This document shows positions 24,747 to 33,251 of a stretch of DNA of 64,000 nt, piece after piece. Under the pieces are notes generated by a model that saw nothing but the letters and a program-made list of their open reading frames with translations, ran no database searches and was not told the origin of the DNA. The stretch covers positions 3,782,001 to 3,846,000 of the forward strand of contig NZ_AP022568.1 in assembly GCF_010727605.1 (NCBI RefSeq), given 5' to 3'. A program made the position numbers and the translations under genes. Within the stretch, counting starts at the first letter, position 1; every line of letters starts with the position of its first letter. This DNA comes from Mycobacterium simiae (GTDB lineage Bacteria; Actinomycetota; Actinomycetes; Mycobacteriales; Mycobacteriaceae).

Positions 24747-26396
24747 ATGGTCCAAATAGTGAGCAAGAGCGCGGCGGCCGCCGCGGTGTGTGTGGCGGTG
24801 GTCCTGAGCGGATGTAGCAGATCGGGCAATTCCGAACCCCTCAGTGTGATTGCCAGCCCGGCAATACCACTGAGTGTGCAAGAGGTGCCCAACCCGCTGC
24901 GCGGCCAGTATGAGGACCTCTTGCTTCCGTTGTTCCCGCAGGCGAACCCCGCGCAGCCGTACCCACCGTGGCCTGGGTCCTATGACGCGAGCCTGCGGGT
25001 GTCCTGGCGGCAATTGCAGCCCGTCGATCCGAGTACGTTGCCCTCCGATGCCCCCGACGATCGCAGATTCGACTTCAGTGTGATCGACGAAGCCCTGGAC
25101 AAACTTGCGGCCCGCAACATGCGAATGACGCTGCGGGTGGTCTCTTACAGTTCATGTTGTGACACCGTGTTCCCGAACAACACGAACATTGGTGTGCCCG
25201 ACTGGGTTCGGCCGGTGACGACGAGCTACCCGGGGCCGGAAAGGTATTGGTGGACTCCCGGCGTGACCCAGGTTGTTCCGAATTGGAACGATCCCAAGTA
25301 CCTCGATGCTTTCGGTCAGCTGTTGGCCGCATTGGGGCGCCGGTATGACGGTGACGAACGGCTCAGCGTTTTCGAGTTTTCCGGCTACGGGGATTTCAGC
25401 GAAAACCACATTGCGTATCTACGCGACACGCTGGGCGCGCCGGGGCCCTCGCCCGACGAGAGCGTCGCGAAACTTGGTTACTACAGCCAGTTTCGGGATC
25501 AGAGCATCACGACCGACTCGATTCGCCGGTTGGTTGCGGCGCACGTCAACGCCTTCCCTCGCACGCAACTGATCACGACCACACTCAATCCCGAGATCGT
25601 GCGCCAGATGCTGGCCGACGATGTAACGAAGAAGCTGTCGGCACCGGTGGGCATCCGCTCGGATTGCATCGGCGTGATAGCGCCGATGCCTGGCTGGGCC
25701 GAATTGGAGGGATCTCACTATGTCAGGGAGAAAGACCCGGTCGTCGCCCAGTTGAAGGCGCGACTGGCTACGGCGCCGGTGCTCACCGAGTGGTGCATGT
25801 TGCCCAAAGGCGGCGATCGACGGGCCTACTACGAGAAGGGTCTGCATGACGTCGTCAGGTACCACGTGTCGATGACGTCGAATTGCGACTTCGAGGACAC
25901 AAACTCGCCCGTGGCGATGGATCCAGCGCTGTACCGGGTCTGGGCGCAGTCCAATATCGCTGCCGGTTATCGCTATTCGGTCGAGGCGCGGCAGGGATCG
26001 CAATCGGTGAACGACAAGGTGGCCACCATGTCGGTGTCCTGGACGAACTACGGGTCAGCAGCGGCGACGGAGAAGTGGGTTCCTAGCTACAAGTTGGTGG
26101 ATTTCTCGGGAACGACCGTTCGCACCATTGCGGCGACGATCGATCTCAAGTCCCTGGTTCATGACGATCCCAGTGCCTCGCGTGAGGAGGCAGTCCCGGT
26201 GTCGGCCACCGAAACAGTGGCTATCGACCTGGGTGGATTGGCGCCCGGCCACTACACGCTGCGCGCTTCGGTGGATTGGCTCCAGCACAAGCCGGACGCA
26301 TCACACACGGTGAACTATCCCCCGATGCATTTGGCGCGTGACGGGCGCGATGGCTCCGGGTGGTATCCAATCGCCGCGCTCGACATACCGCGGTGA
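24747..26396 (+). CDS. Surface lipoprotein with glycosidase-like (DUF4832/DUF4874-type) domain, copy B
   Basis: A 549-residue lipoprotein beginning MVQIVSKSAAAAAVC and carrying lipobox LSGC. The mature protein aligns along its length with copy A at 21221 (shared NPLRGQYEDL, SWRQLQP, VVPNW, DERLSVFEFSGY, QFRDQSI, DSIRRLV, LHDVVRYHVSMT, LAPGHYTLRA). It keeps the longer loop DFSENHIAYLRDTLGAPGP that copy A has lost, so copy B probably reflects the ancestral length. Only 10 bp separate it from the GGDEF-EAL stop, suggesting one transcript. Function is unknown; extracellular glycan processing is an inference from fold and context. Confidence 0.72.
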   Translation: MVQIVSKSAAAAAVCVAVVLSGCSRSGNSEPLSVIASPAIPLSVQEVPNPLRGQYEDLLLPLFPQANPAQPYPPWPGSYDASLRVSWRQLQPVDPSTLPSDAPDDRRFDFSVIDEALDKLAARNMRMTLRVVSYSSCCDTVFPNNTNIGVPDWVRPVTTSYPGPERYWWTPGVTQVVPNWNDPKYLDAFGQLLAALGRRYDGDERLSVFEFSGYGDFSENHIAYLRDTLGAPGPSPDESVAKLGYYSQFRDQSITTDSIRRLVAAHVNAFPRTQLITTTLNPEIVRQMLADDVTKKLSAPVGIRSDCIGVIAPMPGWAELEGSHYVREKDPVVAQLKARLATAPVLTEWCMLPKGGDRRAYYEKGLHDVVRYHVSMTSNCDFEDTNSPVAMDPALYRVWAQSNIAAGYRYSVEARQGSQSVNDKVATMSVSWTNYGSAAATEKWVPSYKLVDFSGTTVRTIAATIDLKSLVHDDPSASREEAVPVSATETVAIDLGGLAPGHYTLRASVDWLQHKPDASHTVNYPPMHLARDGRDGSGWYPIAALDIPR

Positions 26397-26499
26397 GTAC
26401 GGTGCTGCGGACCCGCGGGTCCAGCCGGGGCAGCGACTTTGCCGAGGTCGTGGCTGTTTCGGGGTGTCGCCACGATGGTTTTCAGGTCGCGGTCGAAGG

Positions 26500-26528
26500 A
26501 CGGATTATTATGCTGCATAATAATCCGT
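26500..26528. promoter_or_regulatory. 29-bp perfect inverted repeat upstream of the wzz-wzy operon
   Basis: Arms ACGGATTATTATG and CATAATAATCCGT (13 bp each, no mismatch) flank a 3-base CTG centre. It lies 76 bp before the wzz-like ATG and just before a TTGTTG/TATCTA promoter-like pair (26532 onward). No T-run follows, so an operator is more likely than a terminator. The AT-rich core stands out from its GC-rich surroundings. Confidence 0.65.
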
Positions 26529-26604
26529 GGGTTTGTTGAGTGTGCATATCTAAGACCTAACGGATGCTATTTCGCACCGCGAGGCCCAGGAAGGTTGTCA
26601 GACG

Positions 26605-28062
26605 ATGGATTTCCGTACCTTTGTCCGGATTCTGGCCGCGCACTGGAAGCTCTCCGTTACAGCACTGCTGATGTGCACGGTCGGGGCCGCAGCCATTACC
26701 GCGTTGCAGACGAAGCACTACCAGTCGTCGACCACGGTCCTGATCTCGTTTTCCGGCGCGACCGATCTGACTGAGTTGTACAACGGGACGCTGACGGCGC
26801 AAGAACGCTTGTCGTCGTATGCGCAGATCGCCGGCGGGCGAACGGTGGCAGAACGCGCGATCAGCCAACTTCAGGTTCCGATCAAGACGGATGACCTGCT
26901 GAGTCAAACCCAGGTGAAGTACACCGCGAAATCCATGCTCTTCACGATCACGGTCAAAGACACCGATCCCAATCGCGCCGCAGCGCTGGCAGGCGCGATG
27001 GCAGATCAGTTCGCCGCGATCGTTCCCACGCTGGGTGCCGTCGGGCATCCAGGGACGACGACAACCCCCGGATCACGACCCGACACCGGTGAAACAACTC
27101 CACCCGGCGGCCAGCCGTCCGACGTGCCGGCCGTGCAACAGCCGACCGGCAAACCGTTGCCGGTAGCTCGGGCACGCATCGTCGAGCCGCCCCGGGTACC
27201 CGACCGCGCGGCGAGCCCCGTGCCGATGCGCAACATGGCGATGGGGGTGCTCGCCGGTGTGCTTTTGGCGATATTGGTTGCCCTGGTCCGCGAGAACACC
27301 GACCGCACCGTGCGCACCCGCCAGAAGCTGGAAGAACTTTCGGGTTTGCCAACGCTGGGTGAGCTGCCCGGACGGCGCGGGGGAGTCCCGCGGTTCGGCA
27401 CCGATGTCACGTTCGACGACGCCGTGCGCGATGTCGGCGTTCGGCTGCGACGAGCGATGGGACCCGACGGCCGCCGGGTGTTACTGACGGCGCCATTCGG
27501 TGGCGAAGGGACCACGACGACGGTACTGAACCTCTCCCGGGCATTCGCCGAACTCGGGGAAGATGTCCTGCTCGTCGAGGGCGACACGCGTCGGCCCGTG
27601 ATCGCGGGCCTGCTGAACGTCGAATCGGGTGAAGGGCTCGTTCACGCGTTGGCCGATCCCAGTATCGCCACCGAAGCGGTCAAGCCGACCGCGATTTCCA
27701 ACCTGTTTGTTCTTGCCGCCCGCTCCGCTCGCCGTGACGGCGGCGTGCCCTGCAGCGCGTTCCCACCAGAGGTGCTCGACAACGTCCTTGCCGATCTTTC
27801 GTCGCGCTTCAGCCGAACCGTCATCGACGGTCCGCCGGTATTGGCGACGGCGGATGCCGCTCTGCTGGCGGGTGCCGTACACGGTACCGTTCTGGTTGTC
27901 CGGGCCGGGCGCACCACCACCGACGAGCTCGTCGACGCGTTGACCGCCTTACGTGCAGTCGGTGCGCAGATCGTCGGCACCGTACTGACCGACGCCCGCC
28001 TCTCCATGCAGAGCAAGGCGGCAGCGCGCGCCTACCGGGCCAAGGTCAGGGGGACTGCTTGA
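26605..28062 (+). CDS. Wzz/tyrosine-kinase-like polysaccharide copolymerase with degenerate P-loop
   Basis: A 485-residue protein of the polysaccharide copolymerase/BY-kinase class. A Wzz domain has membrane helices at about 14-34 and 209-228 with an exported Thr/Pro-rich segment (143-200); a cytoplasmic P-loop-type domain follows. The Walker A reads GGEGTTTT (299-306), with Thr at 303 where active enzymes have the invariant Lys, and Walker A' reads VLLVEGDTRRP (Glu in place of the first Asp). Walker B, TVIDGPPV, remains. The C-terminus ends RAYRAKVRGTA with one Tyr, not a Tyr cluster. It is probably a chain-length regulator without kinase activity. The ATG is preceded by GGAAGG. It is the first gene of an operon reaching at least to the GMC gene. 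Confidence 0.85.
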   Translation: MDFRTFVRILAAHWKLSVTALLMCTVGAAAITALQTKHYQSSTTVLISFSGATDLTELYNGTLTAQERLSSYAQIAGGRTVAERAISQLQVPIKTDDLLSQTQVKYTAKSMLFTITVKDTDPNRAAALAGAMADQFAAIVPTLGAVGHPGTTTTPGSRPDTGETTPPGGQPSDVPAVQQPTGKPLPVARARIVEPPRVPDRAASPVPMRNMAMGVLAGVLLAILVALVRENTDRTVRTRQKLEELSGLPTLGELPGRRGGVPRFGTDVTFDDAVRDVGVRLRRAMGPDGRRVLLTAPFGGEGTTTTVLNLSRAFAELGEDVLLVEGDTRRPVIAGLLNVESGEGLVHALADPSIATEAVKPTAISNLFVLAARSARRDGGVPCSAFPPEVLDNVLADLSSRFSRTVIDGPPVLATADAALLAGAVHGTVLVVRAGRTTTDELVDALTALRAVGAQIVGTVLTDARLSMQSKAAARAYRAKVRGTA

Positions 28063-29543
28063 TCCCTTACCTGCAGAACCGCGATCGCTTGGTGGCGAAT
28101 GCAGCGCTGCTGACTGCGTTCGTGTTCGCCTGCTTTCTGTTCGGCGTCCTCTCGGTGCGTCTGACCACCGAGGGCGCGATGCTCATCGCAGCGACGTTCT
28201 GCGTGGTGGTGTATTGGGTGAAACCGGAGGGCATGGTCGCGGTGGCGCTGATCGGCGCGTTCGCCGCGCTGCCCCAAGGTCTGCACGTCGGTAAAGTCAT
28301 CGGCCCCGCGGTCATCTACGCATACCTCGTGGCTGCGCTGCTAGCCATCTGCTATCTGCTGCCGCTCGCCCGAGTCCGGTTTTCCGATTATCTGCTGCCC
28401 GGGCTCTTCACGCTCGTGGTGGCATTCGCCACGGTCGTCGGATTCCAGGCTGGCAGTTCGGCATTGGTCGTGTGGCGTGAATCGATCACTCTCCTCGAAA
28501 TGGTCGTGGGCTTCGTACTCGGACTGGTCATCGTCTACGCCGATTGCCTCGATTTCGTGATCCGCGTGACGATCGTCATTCTGTGGTTCTCCGCGGGGAT
28601 GGCAATCGTCAGTTCATTGCACGCAATTCGACTGGCCGGACGAGCGGAAAGCTTGGCGGGAACAACCGGCGCCGGGCAGGCCCTGCGCATCATTCTTCTC
28701 ACCCAGTCACCTGCCACGGCCGTGCTCAGTGCGCTAGTCGCTGCCGCGATCCTCGGTTCTTACCGTCCCGCACTGTATTTCGCCCTGGGTCCACCCGCGC
28801 TGATCATTTCGCTGCTGTCCTTTTCCCGCAATACGTTGATCTCGATGGCGGTGGCGGGCGGTATCGCCTTGCTTTCCAGCTCGAGCTGGTCCGCGTTGCG
28901 CCGAACGGTCCTCATCGGTGTGGTCAGCGTAGCGGTCCTCGCGGTCACGGTGCCCGGGATGTTGTTTTTGCTGAGGGGTTCTGCCGCCGGCGCTTGGCTC
29001 GGCGATCAGTTGACGGCATTCAATCAACGGGTGCTCGGCGGCGTTTCTTCTAGCGCTCTGGCCGTCGACGAGTCGGCGTTGGAGCGACTCCGCGAAGACA
29101 ATCTGCTCTATCGGACGATCGCGGAGGCGCCGGTGTTCGGACATGGTCTCGGCTACGCCTATCAGCGGCCCAACGGAACCGATGAATTCGCCACCACCTT
29201 TTATCCGGCGTATTCCCATAACTTCTATCTGTGGTGGCTTGCCAAAGGCGGGGCCGTCGGGATGGCGGTGTTCGCATTGTTCGCGCTAGTGCCGGTGTTG
29301 CGCGCGGTGTGTAGCGGGCACGCGCCGGCGAAGGTCAGTGCAGCAGTATGCGCGGGCCTGCTAGCGATTTCCGTCGTCTGGCCACTCCCGGAGATGCCGT
29401 CAGACGCCTTGGCGCTGGGGCTCGCCCTGGGGGCGGCAATGGCGTTCGCCAACCTACGAGGCAGACGCGCCGACAGCGACGATCTGAGCCGACCGACCGA
29501 CCACGACGCCGTGCCAACTGCGATAGGGGGGATCGGCCAGTGA
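28059..29543 (+). CDS. Wzy-type O-antigen/exopolysaccharide polymerase
   Basis: A 494-residue integral membrane protein with about 11-12 hydrophobic helices and one large external loop (about residues 310-390) ending in the Wzy/WaaL-type signature YSHNFYLWWLAKGG preceded by FGHGLGYAYQRPNG. This is the expected architecture of the enzyme that joins lipid-linked repeat units on the outer face of the membrane. The start is a TTG overlapping the upstream stop (TTGA), so it is translationally coupled to the copolymerase, its functional partner. Polymerase rather than ligase is preferred because of the wzz and wzx genes in the same locus. Confidence 0.85.
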   Translation: MIPYLQNRDRLVANAALLTAFVFACFLFGVLSVRLTTEGAMLIAATFCVVVYWVKPEGMVAVALIGAFAALPQGLHVGKVIGPAVIYAYLVAALLAICYLLPLARVRFSDYLLPGLFTLVVAFATVVGFQAGSSALVVWRESITLLEMVVGFVLGLVIVYADCLDFVIRVTIVILWFSAGMAIVSSLHAIRLAGRAESLAGTTGAGQALRIILLTQSPATAVLSALVAAAILGSYRPALYFALGPPALIISLLSFSRNTLISMAVAGGIALLSSSSWSALRRTVLIGVVSVAVLAVTVPGMLFLLRGSAAGAWLGDQLTAFNQRVLGGVSSSALAVDESALERLREDNLLYRTIAEAPVFGHGLGYAYQRPNGTDEFATTFYPAYSHNFYLWWLAKGGAVGMAVFALFALVPVLRAVCSGHAPAKVSAAVCAGLLAISVVWPLPEMPSDALALGLALGAAMAFANLRGRRADSDDLSRPTDHDAVPTAIGGIGQ

Positions 29544-30553
29544 TCTCGGTCATTCACGTCGGACCCGGAATGTACAGCTTCGGCGGGACGCAAACCGTGA
29601 TCCGTGTCATCCACGACCACCAGATGGGCGCGGACGACATCCGGGTGCTGTCGACATGGGAAGGACGGCATCACGCGAGGAACCTCATTTTGACCGCACG
29701 CGCGGCGGCCGCGCTGGCACGGGTACCAAACACGTCCATAGTGCACTTCCATGTGGCTGACGGCGGAGCATGGCTGCGGGAGGGAGCGTTGATTCGGCTG
29801 GCACGGATCCGCGGTCTCCGGGTGGTCGTAACTCTGCAGGGCTCCGACTTCGTCGGCGATGTGCGCAGACACCGCCGGTTCATCGGCGCCACGCTGCGCT
29901 GCGCGGATCATGCGATCGTCTTCTCGACAGACGCGCAGGCAGCTGTTGCGTCGGTGGCACCGCGGGTGAAGATCACGCTGTCGGTGAACCCATCTCCGAT
30001 TGACTGGGACGCCCCGGCAGCCAGCACTACGCCACCCGTGGCGCTTTTCGCTGGAACTATCGGGCTACGCAAGGGCGTCGACACACTGGCTGCCGCCTGG
30101 CAATTGCTGCTCGACGAAGGCATCGAAGGGCAGTGCCGGGTGGTCGGTCCGATCGACGATTACCACCCGCCGCAATTGGAGCGCTTTTCGGTGGAACCTG
30201 CCGTGCATCCCCGCGCGATCCCCGAATTGATCCGATCGGCACGAGTGGTGGTGCTTCCCTCGCGTGCCGAGGCAATGCCGTTGATCGTGACCGAGGCGCT
30301 CGCCGGCGCGCGACCGGCCGTGACAACGCCCGTCTCTGGCACAGCGGACATTGTGTCTGACTCGAACATGCTTGTTCCCGTGGATGATCCGGCGGCATTG
30401 GCCGCGGCGATCGGCCGGTACCTGCGTGACCCGGATCTCGCGGAGCGCGACGGCCGCAAGGGGCAGGCGCACATCGCTGCGACACGAAGCCCGGAAGTCA
30501 TTGGCGCACAGCTCCGCCGGATCTATGAGAGCCTCGGTGTTGGATCAGATTGA
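29540..30553 (+). CDS. GT4-family (group 1) glycosyltransferase
   Basis: A 337-residue GT-B fold enzyme. The N-terminal half has HVGPGMYSFGGTQTVIRVI (a donor/acceptor loop) and VTLQGSDFVGDV; the C-terminal half has LFAGTIGLRKGVDTLAAAW, the Arg-containing VVVLPSRAEAMPLIVTEALA (GT4 E-x7-E-like region) and PVSGTADIV. The GTG start overlaps the wzy stop (GTGA). Acceptor and donor cannot be read from sequence; it probably extends the repeat unit on the cytoplasmic face. Confidence 0.85.
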   Translation: MISVIHVGPGMYSFGGTQTVIRVIHDHQMGADDIRVLSTWEGRHHARNLILTARAAAALARVPNTSIVHFHVADGGAWLREGALIRLARIRGLRVVVTLQGSDFVGDVRRHRRFIGATLRCADHAIVFSTDAQAAVASVAPRVKITLSVNPSPIDWDAPAASTTPPVALFAGTIGLRKGVDTLAAAWQLLLDEGIEGQCRVVGPIDDYHPPQLERFSVEPAVHPRAIPELIRSARVVVLPSRAEAMPLIVTEALAGARPAVTTPVSGTADIVSDSNMLVPVDDPAALAAAIGRYLRDPDLAERDGRKGQAHIAATRSPEVIGAQLRRIYESLGVGSD

Positions 30554-31493
30554 GCTCAAGGGACCGGCGCTGAGGATCAGCGCCGTCGGTTTCGGGTGCG
30601 GAGGCTTGATGCAGTCGCCTTTCCGCAAGGAGCGCATGACGGTGTTGGCGAGCGCGGTGGAACATGGCATCACTCATTTTGACACCGCACGCATGTACGG
30701 GCTCGGTAGGGCAGAGGCCGAGATAGGGCTGTTCTTGCGCACACTGAATCGCGACGCGGTCACGGTGGCAACGAAATTCGGCATTGGCGTCGGTGCCGCC
30801 GGGCGACTCGGGCGTTTCCAGGCCCCGGCGCGGGCTCTGCTGCGAAAGGCGCCGGCGCTCCGGCGCGCTGTCAAGCGGCGACACCACGACGGTGAAGCGG
30901 CGCGGTTATACGACGCGGCCGCGGCGTCACGCAGCCTGGACAAAAGCCTGGCCGCGTTGGAAGTCGACTATGTGGATATCTTATTCGTCCACGGCCCAAG
31001 GCCTTTCGATATCGTCGCAAGGGATGAACTTGGTGAATTCTTCGAACGCGCCCATCAGCAGGGCAAGATTCGCGGCTGGGGCGTCTCTCAAGACGAAGGG
31101 CTAGAGGTCGATTTCGCCGCGGCGTTCGCTCCGCACGGGGTTAGCCAGGTACGCAGCGACGCTCTCAATCCGTCGTCGCGTCCCGCTGACATAGGATTCG
31201 GCGTGTTCAGCCGTTCGTATCTGACGCTGTCGGACGCGTTGCGGGGCGACGCACGCCTGGCCGGGCAATGGCGCGAAACACTCCAGGCCGACCCGCTCGC
31301 ACCCGGCGTGCTGCCGAGGCTGATCCTCGCCTCCGCTGCCACCGCCACGGGCTGTCGCGCCATTCTGTACAGCAGCACCGACCCGCGCCGGGTCGCCGAG
31401 GCGGCGCGCGCGTTGTCGTCGCCGCCGGACCCCGAGACTCAGACGCGGTTCCTCGCGTTGGTGGAGCAGTTTCGGCGGGGCCGCGCATCGTGA
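30525..31493 (+). CDS. Aldo/keto reductase family oxidoreductase
   Basis: A 322-residue TIM-barrel AKR. The catalytic tetrad is visible: Asp in HFDTARMYG, Tyr in the same stretch, Lys in VATKFGIG and His in LFVHGPRPFD. The mid-protein loop KAPALRRAVKRRHHD is basic and longer than usual. The ATG at 30525 overlaps the preceding glycosyltransferase by 29 bp; GTG at 30537 or TTG at 30540 are possible later starts. Its stop overlaps the GMC start (GTGA), so the two oxidoreductases are coupled and may act on one sugar in sequence (oxidation by GMC, reduction by AKR). Substrate is unknown. Confidence 0.82.
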   Translation: MRASVLDQIELKGPALRISAVGFGCGGLMQSPFRKERMTVLASAVEHGITHFDTARMYGLGRAEAEIGLFLRTLNRDAVTVATKFGIGVGAAGRLGRFQAPARALLRKAPALRRAVKRRHHDGEAARLYDAAAASRSLDKSLAALEVDYVDILFVHGPRPFDIVARDELGEFFERAHQQGKIRGWGVSQDEGLEVDFAAAFAPHGVSQVRSDALNPSSRPADIGFGVFSRSYLTLSDALRGDARLAGQWRETLQADPLAPGVLPRLILASAATATGCRAILYSSTDPRRVAEAARALSSPPDPETQTRFLALVEQFRRGRAS

Positions 31494-33199
31494 TTCACGG
31501 ACCGGCGCAGTTCGCCCCGAACATGACGATCCATACCGATGTGGTGATTGTCGGGGCCGGACCGATCGGCATCGTGACCGCGTTGGAGCTCGCGAGCGCA
31601 GGTGTCGAGGTGGCGCTGCTCGAAAGCGGTTTGCAGCGCAAGAATGACACCGCCCAACAGTTGGCGGCGTTCGACTCCCGGCAGGACGACTACTTTCACG
31701 CGCGCAGTGAACTCATGGTCCGACGGCAGCTAGGTGGAACCTCGGCCCTGTGGGGTGGACGGTGCGTCAAGTTCGACGCGATCGATTTCGAAGATCGGGT
31801 CATTACCGCGACGGCGCCCTGGCCGATCAGCTATGCCGATGTCGAGCCCTATCTGCAGCGTGCGTGCGATTGGGCGGGGTGCGGCCAAGCCGCGTTCAAT
31901 GCACGCGACATCCCCGAAATCGCGCACCGCGATATGGTTGTGGGCCTTCCCGACGAGCAGGTGCGCACCACCGATCTCGAACGGTGGTCCCTGCCAACGC
32001 GTTTCGGGACCCAGTACCGAGCCGCTCTGCGAAACACTCCCGGCCTGACGGTGTGGACCGGCCTGACTTGCACAGAGATCGTGACCACCGAATCCGCTGA
32101 CAGCGTCGACCATCTCGTCGTACGGACCATCGATGGGCGGCAGGGCAGAGTCGTCGCGAACGACTACGTTCTTGCCAACGGCGGCTTGGAGGCGACGCGA
32201 TTGTTGCTGGTGTCGGATCGCCACCATGCCGGCGGGTTGGGCAATGCCGGCGGGCACCTGGGGCGCTGGTACATGTCGCACGTAGAGGGACGGGTCGCGC
32301 GTGCGCATTTCACTGCCAAAGACGTTACCTACGAACATGAACGGGACCGTGACGGCGTCTACGTCCGCCGCCGTTTCACCTTCAGCCCGCAGTTGCAACG
32401 CGACGCCGGGATGCCCAATGCGGCGGTCTGGATGGTGAATCCGCCGATCGGCGATCCCGCACACGGCAGCGGCATTCTGTCGGGGGTGTACCTGACGCTG
32501 ATCTCGCCGCTGGGGCGTTTCGCACTCGCGCCGGCGATCCGTGCAGCCCATACCAAGGCAGCCGATCGGCCCCGCATCATCGCGCATCTACGCAACATCC
32601 TCGGAGACCTGTTCGGTTCGCTCCTGTTCGCGGTCCGATTCTCGCACGCACGGTTCCTGCGCAAAGGCCGCAAGGCGCCGGGCTTTTTCGTGCGGGGAGC
32701 GGGCAACTGCTATGTGCTGCACTACCACGGCGAGCATCTTCCGCATTGGGACAGTCGCGTCGAGCTTACCGACGAGCGCGATGCCTTAGGCATGCGCAAA
32801 ATCCGCACCCATCTGCATTTCTCCGACGCAGACTACGAAAGTGTCCGCAAGGCAATCACTCTCATCGACGAACATCTTCGCCGTCACGACGTCGGATACG
32901 TGGAGTGGTTGGCCGATGATGTCGAGGCTTCGGTGCACACCTTCATGCAGGGGTATGCCGGCTTTCACCAAGCCGGAACCACTCGCATGTCCGCGACACC
33001 GGACGGCGGGGTGGTCGATCCTGACCTCGAGGTGCATGGAGTGCGTGGCCTCTACGTCGCCAGCACTTCGGTGCTGCCGACCTCCAGCCAGGCCAACCCG
33101 ACTCTGGTCGGGATCGCACTGGGCGTGCGGCTGGCTGAACACCTGGTGCAATCCCGGACAGGCAGCGGCTACCGAAAAGGTTCGAAAAGCGGTCATTGA
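31490..33199 (+). CDS. GMC-family FAD-dependent oxidoreductase
   Basis: A 569-residue flavoprotein: FAD motif VVIVGAGPIGIVTALELA, LGGTSALWGGRCVKF (the GMC substrate/FAD loop), VLANGGLEATRLLL and the C-terminal FHQAGTTRM plus LYVASTSVLPTSSQANPTL, which carries the catalytic His/Asn region. Close relatives include pyranose oxidase-like and sugar dehydrogenases, so a sugar alcohol group is the likely target. The GTG start overlaps the AKR stop; an ATG at 31523 is the alternative. Coupling to an AKR inside a polysaccharide operon suggests epimerisation or keto-sugar formation, an inference only. Confidence 0.85.
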   Translation: MIHGPAQFAPNMTIHTDVVIVGAGPIGIVTALELASAGVEVALLESGLQRKNDTAQQLAAFDSRQDDYFHARSELMVRRQLGGTSALWGGRCVKFDAIDFEDRVITATAPWPISYADVEPYLQRACDWAGCGQAAFNARDIPEIAHRDMVVGLPDEQVRTTDLERWSLPTRFGTQYRAALRNTPGLTVWTGLTCTEIVTTESADSVDHLVVRTIDGRQGRVVANDYVLANGGLEATRLLLVSDRHHAGGLGNAGGHLGRWYMSHVEGRVARAHFTAKDVTYEHERDRDGVYVRRRFTFSPQLQRDAGMPNAAVWMVNPPIGDPAHGSGILSGVYLTLISPLGRFALAPAIRAAHTKAADRPRIIAHLRNILGDLFGSLLFAVRFSHARFLRKGRKAPGFFVRGAGNCYVLHYHGEHLPHWDSRVELTDERDALGMRKIRTHLHFSDADYESVRKAITLIDEHLRRHDVGYVEWLADDVEASVHTFMQGYAGFHQAGTTRMSATPDGGVVDPDLEVHGVRGLYVASTSVLPTSSQANPTLVGIALGVRLAEHLVQSRTGSGYRKGSKSGH

Positions 33200-33251
33200 C
33201 ACGCCGCTTTGCGGGACCATTGGGCGATTGTTGGGAAGCGAAGGTGTCGTC

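Noticed and set aside
26605..28062. Active tyrosine kinase annotation for the Wzz-like protein
   Set aside because: The Walker A lysine and Tyr cluster are missing, so kinase activity is not supported.
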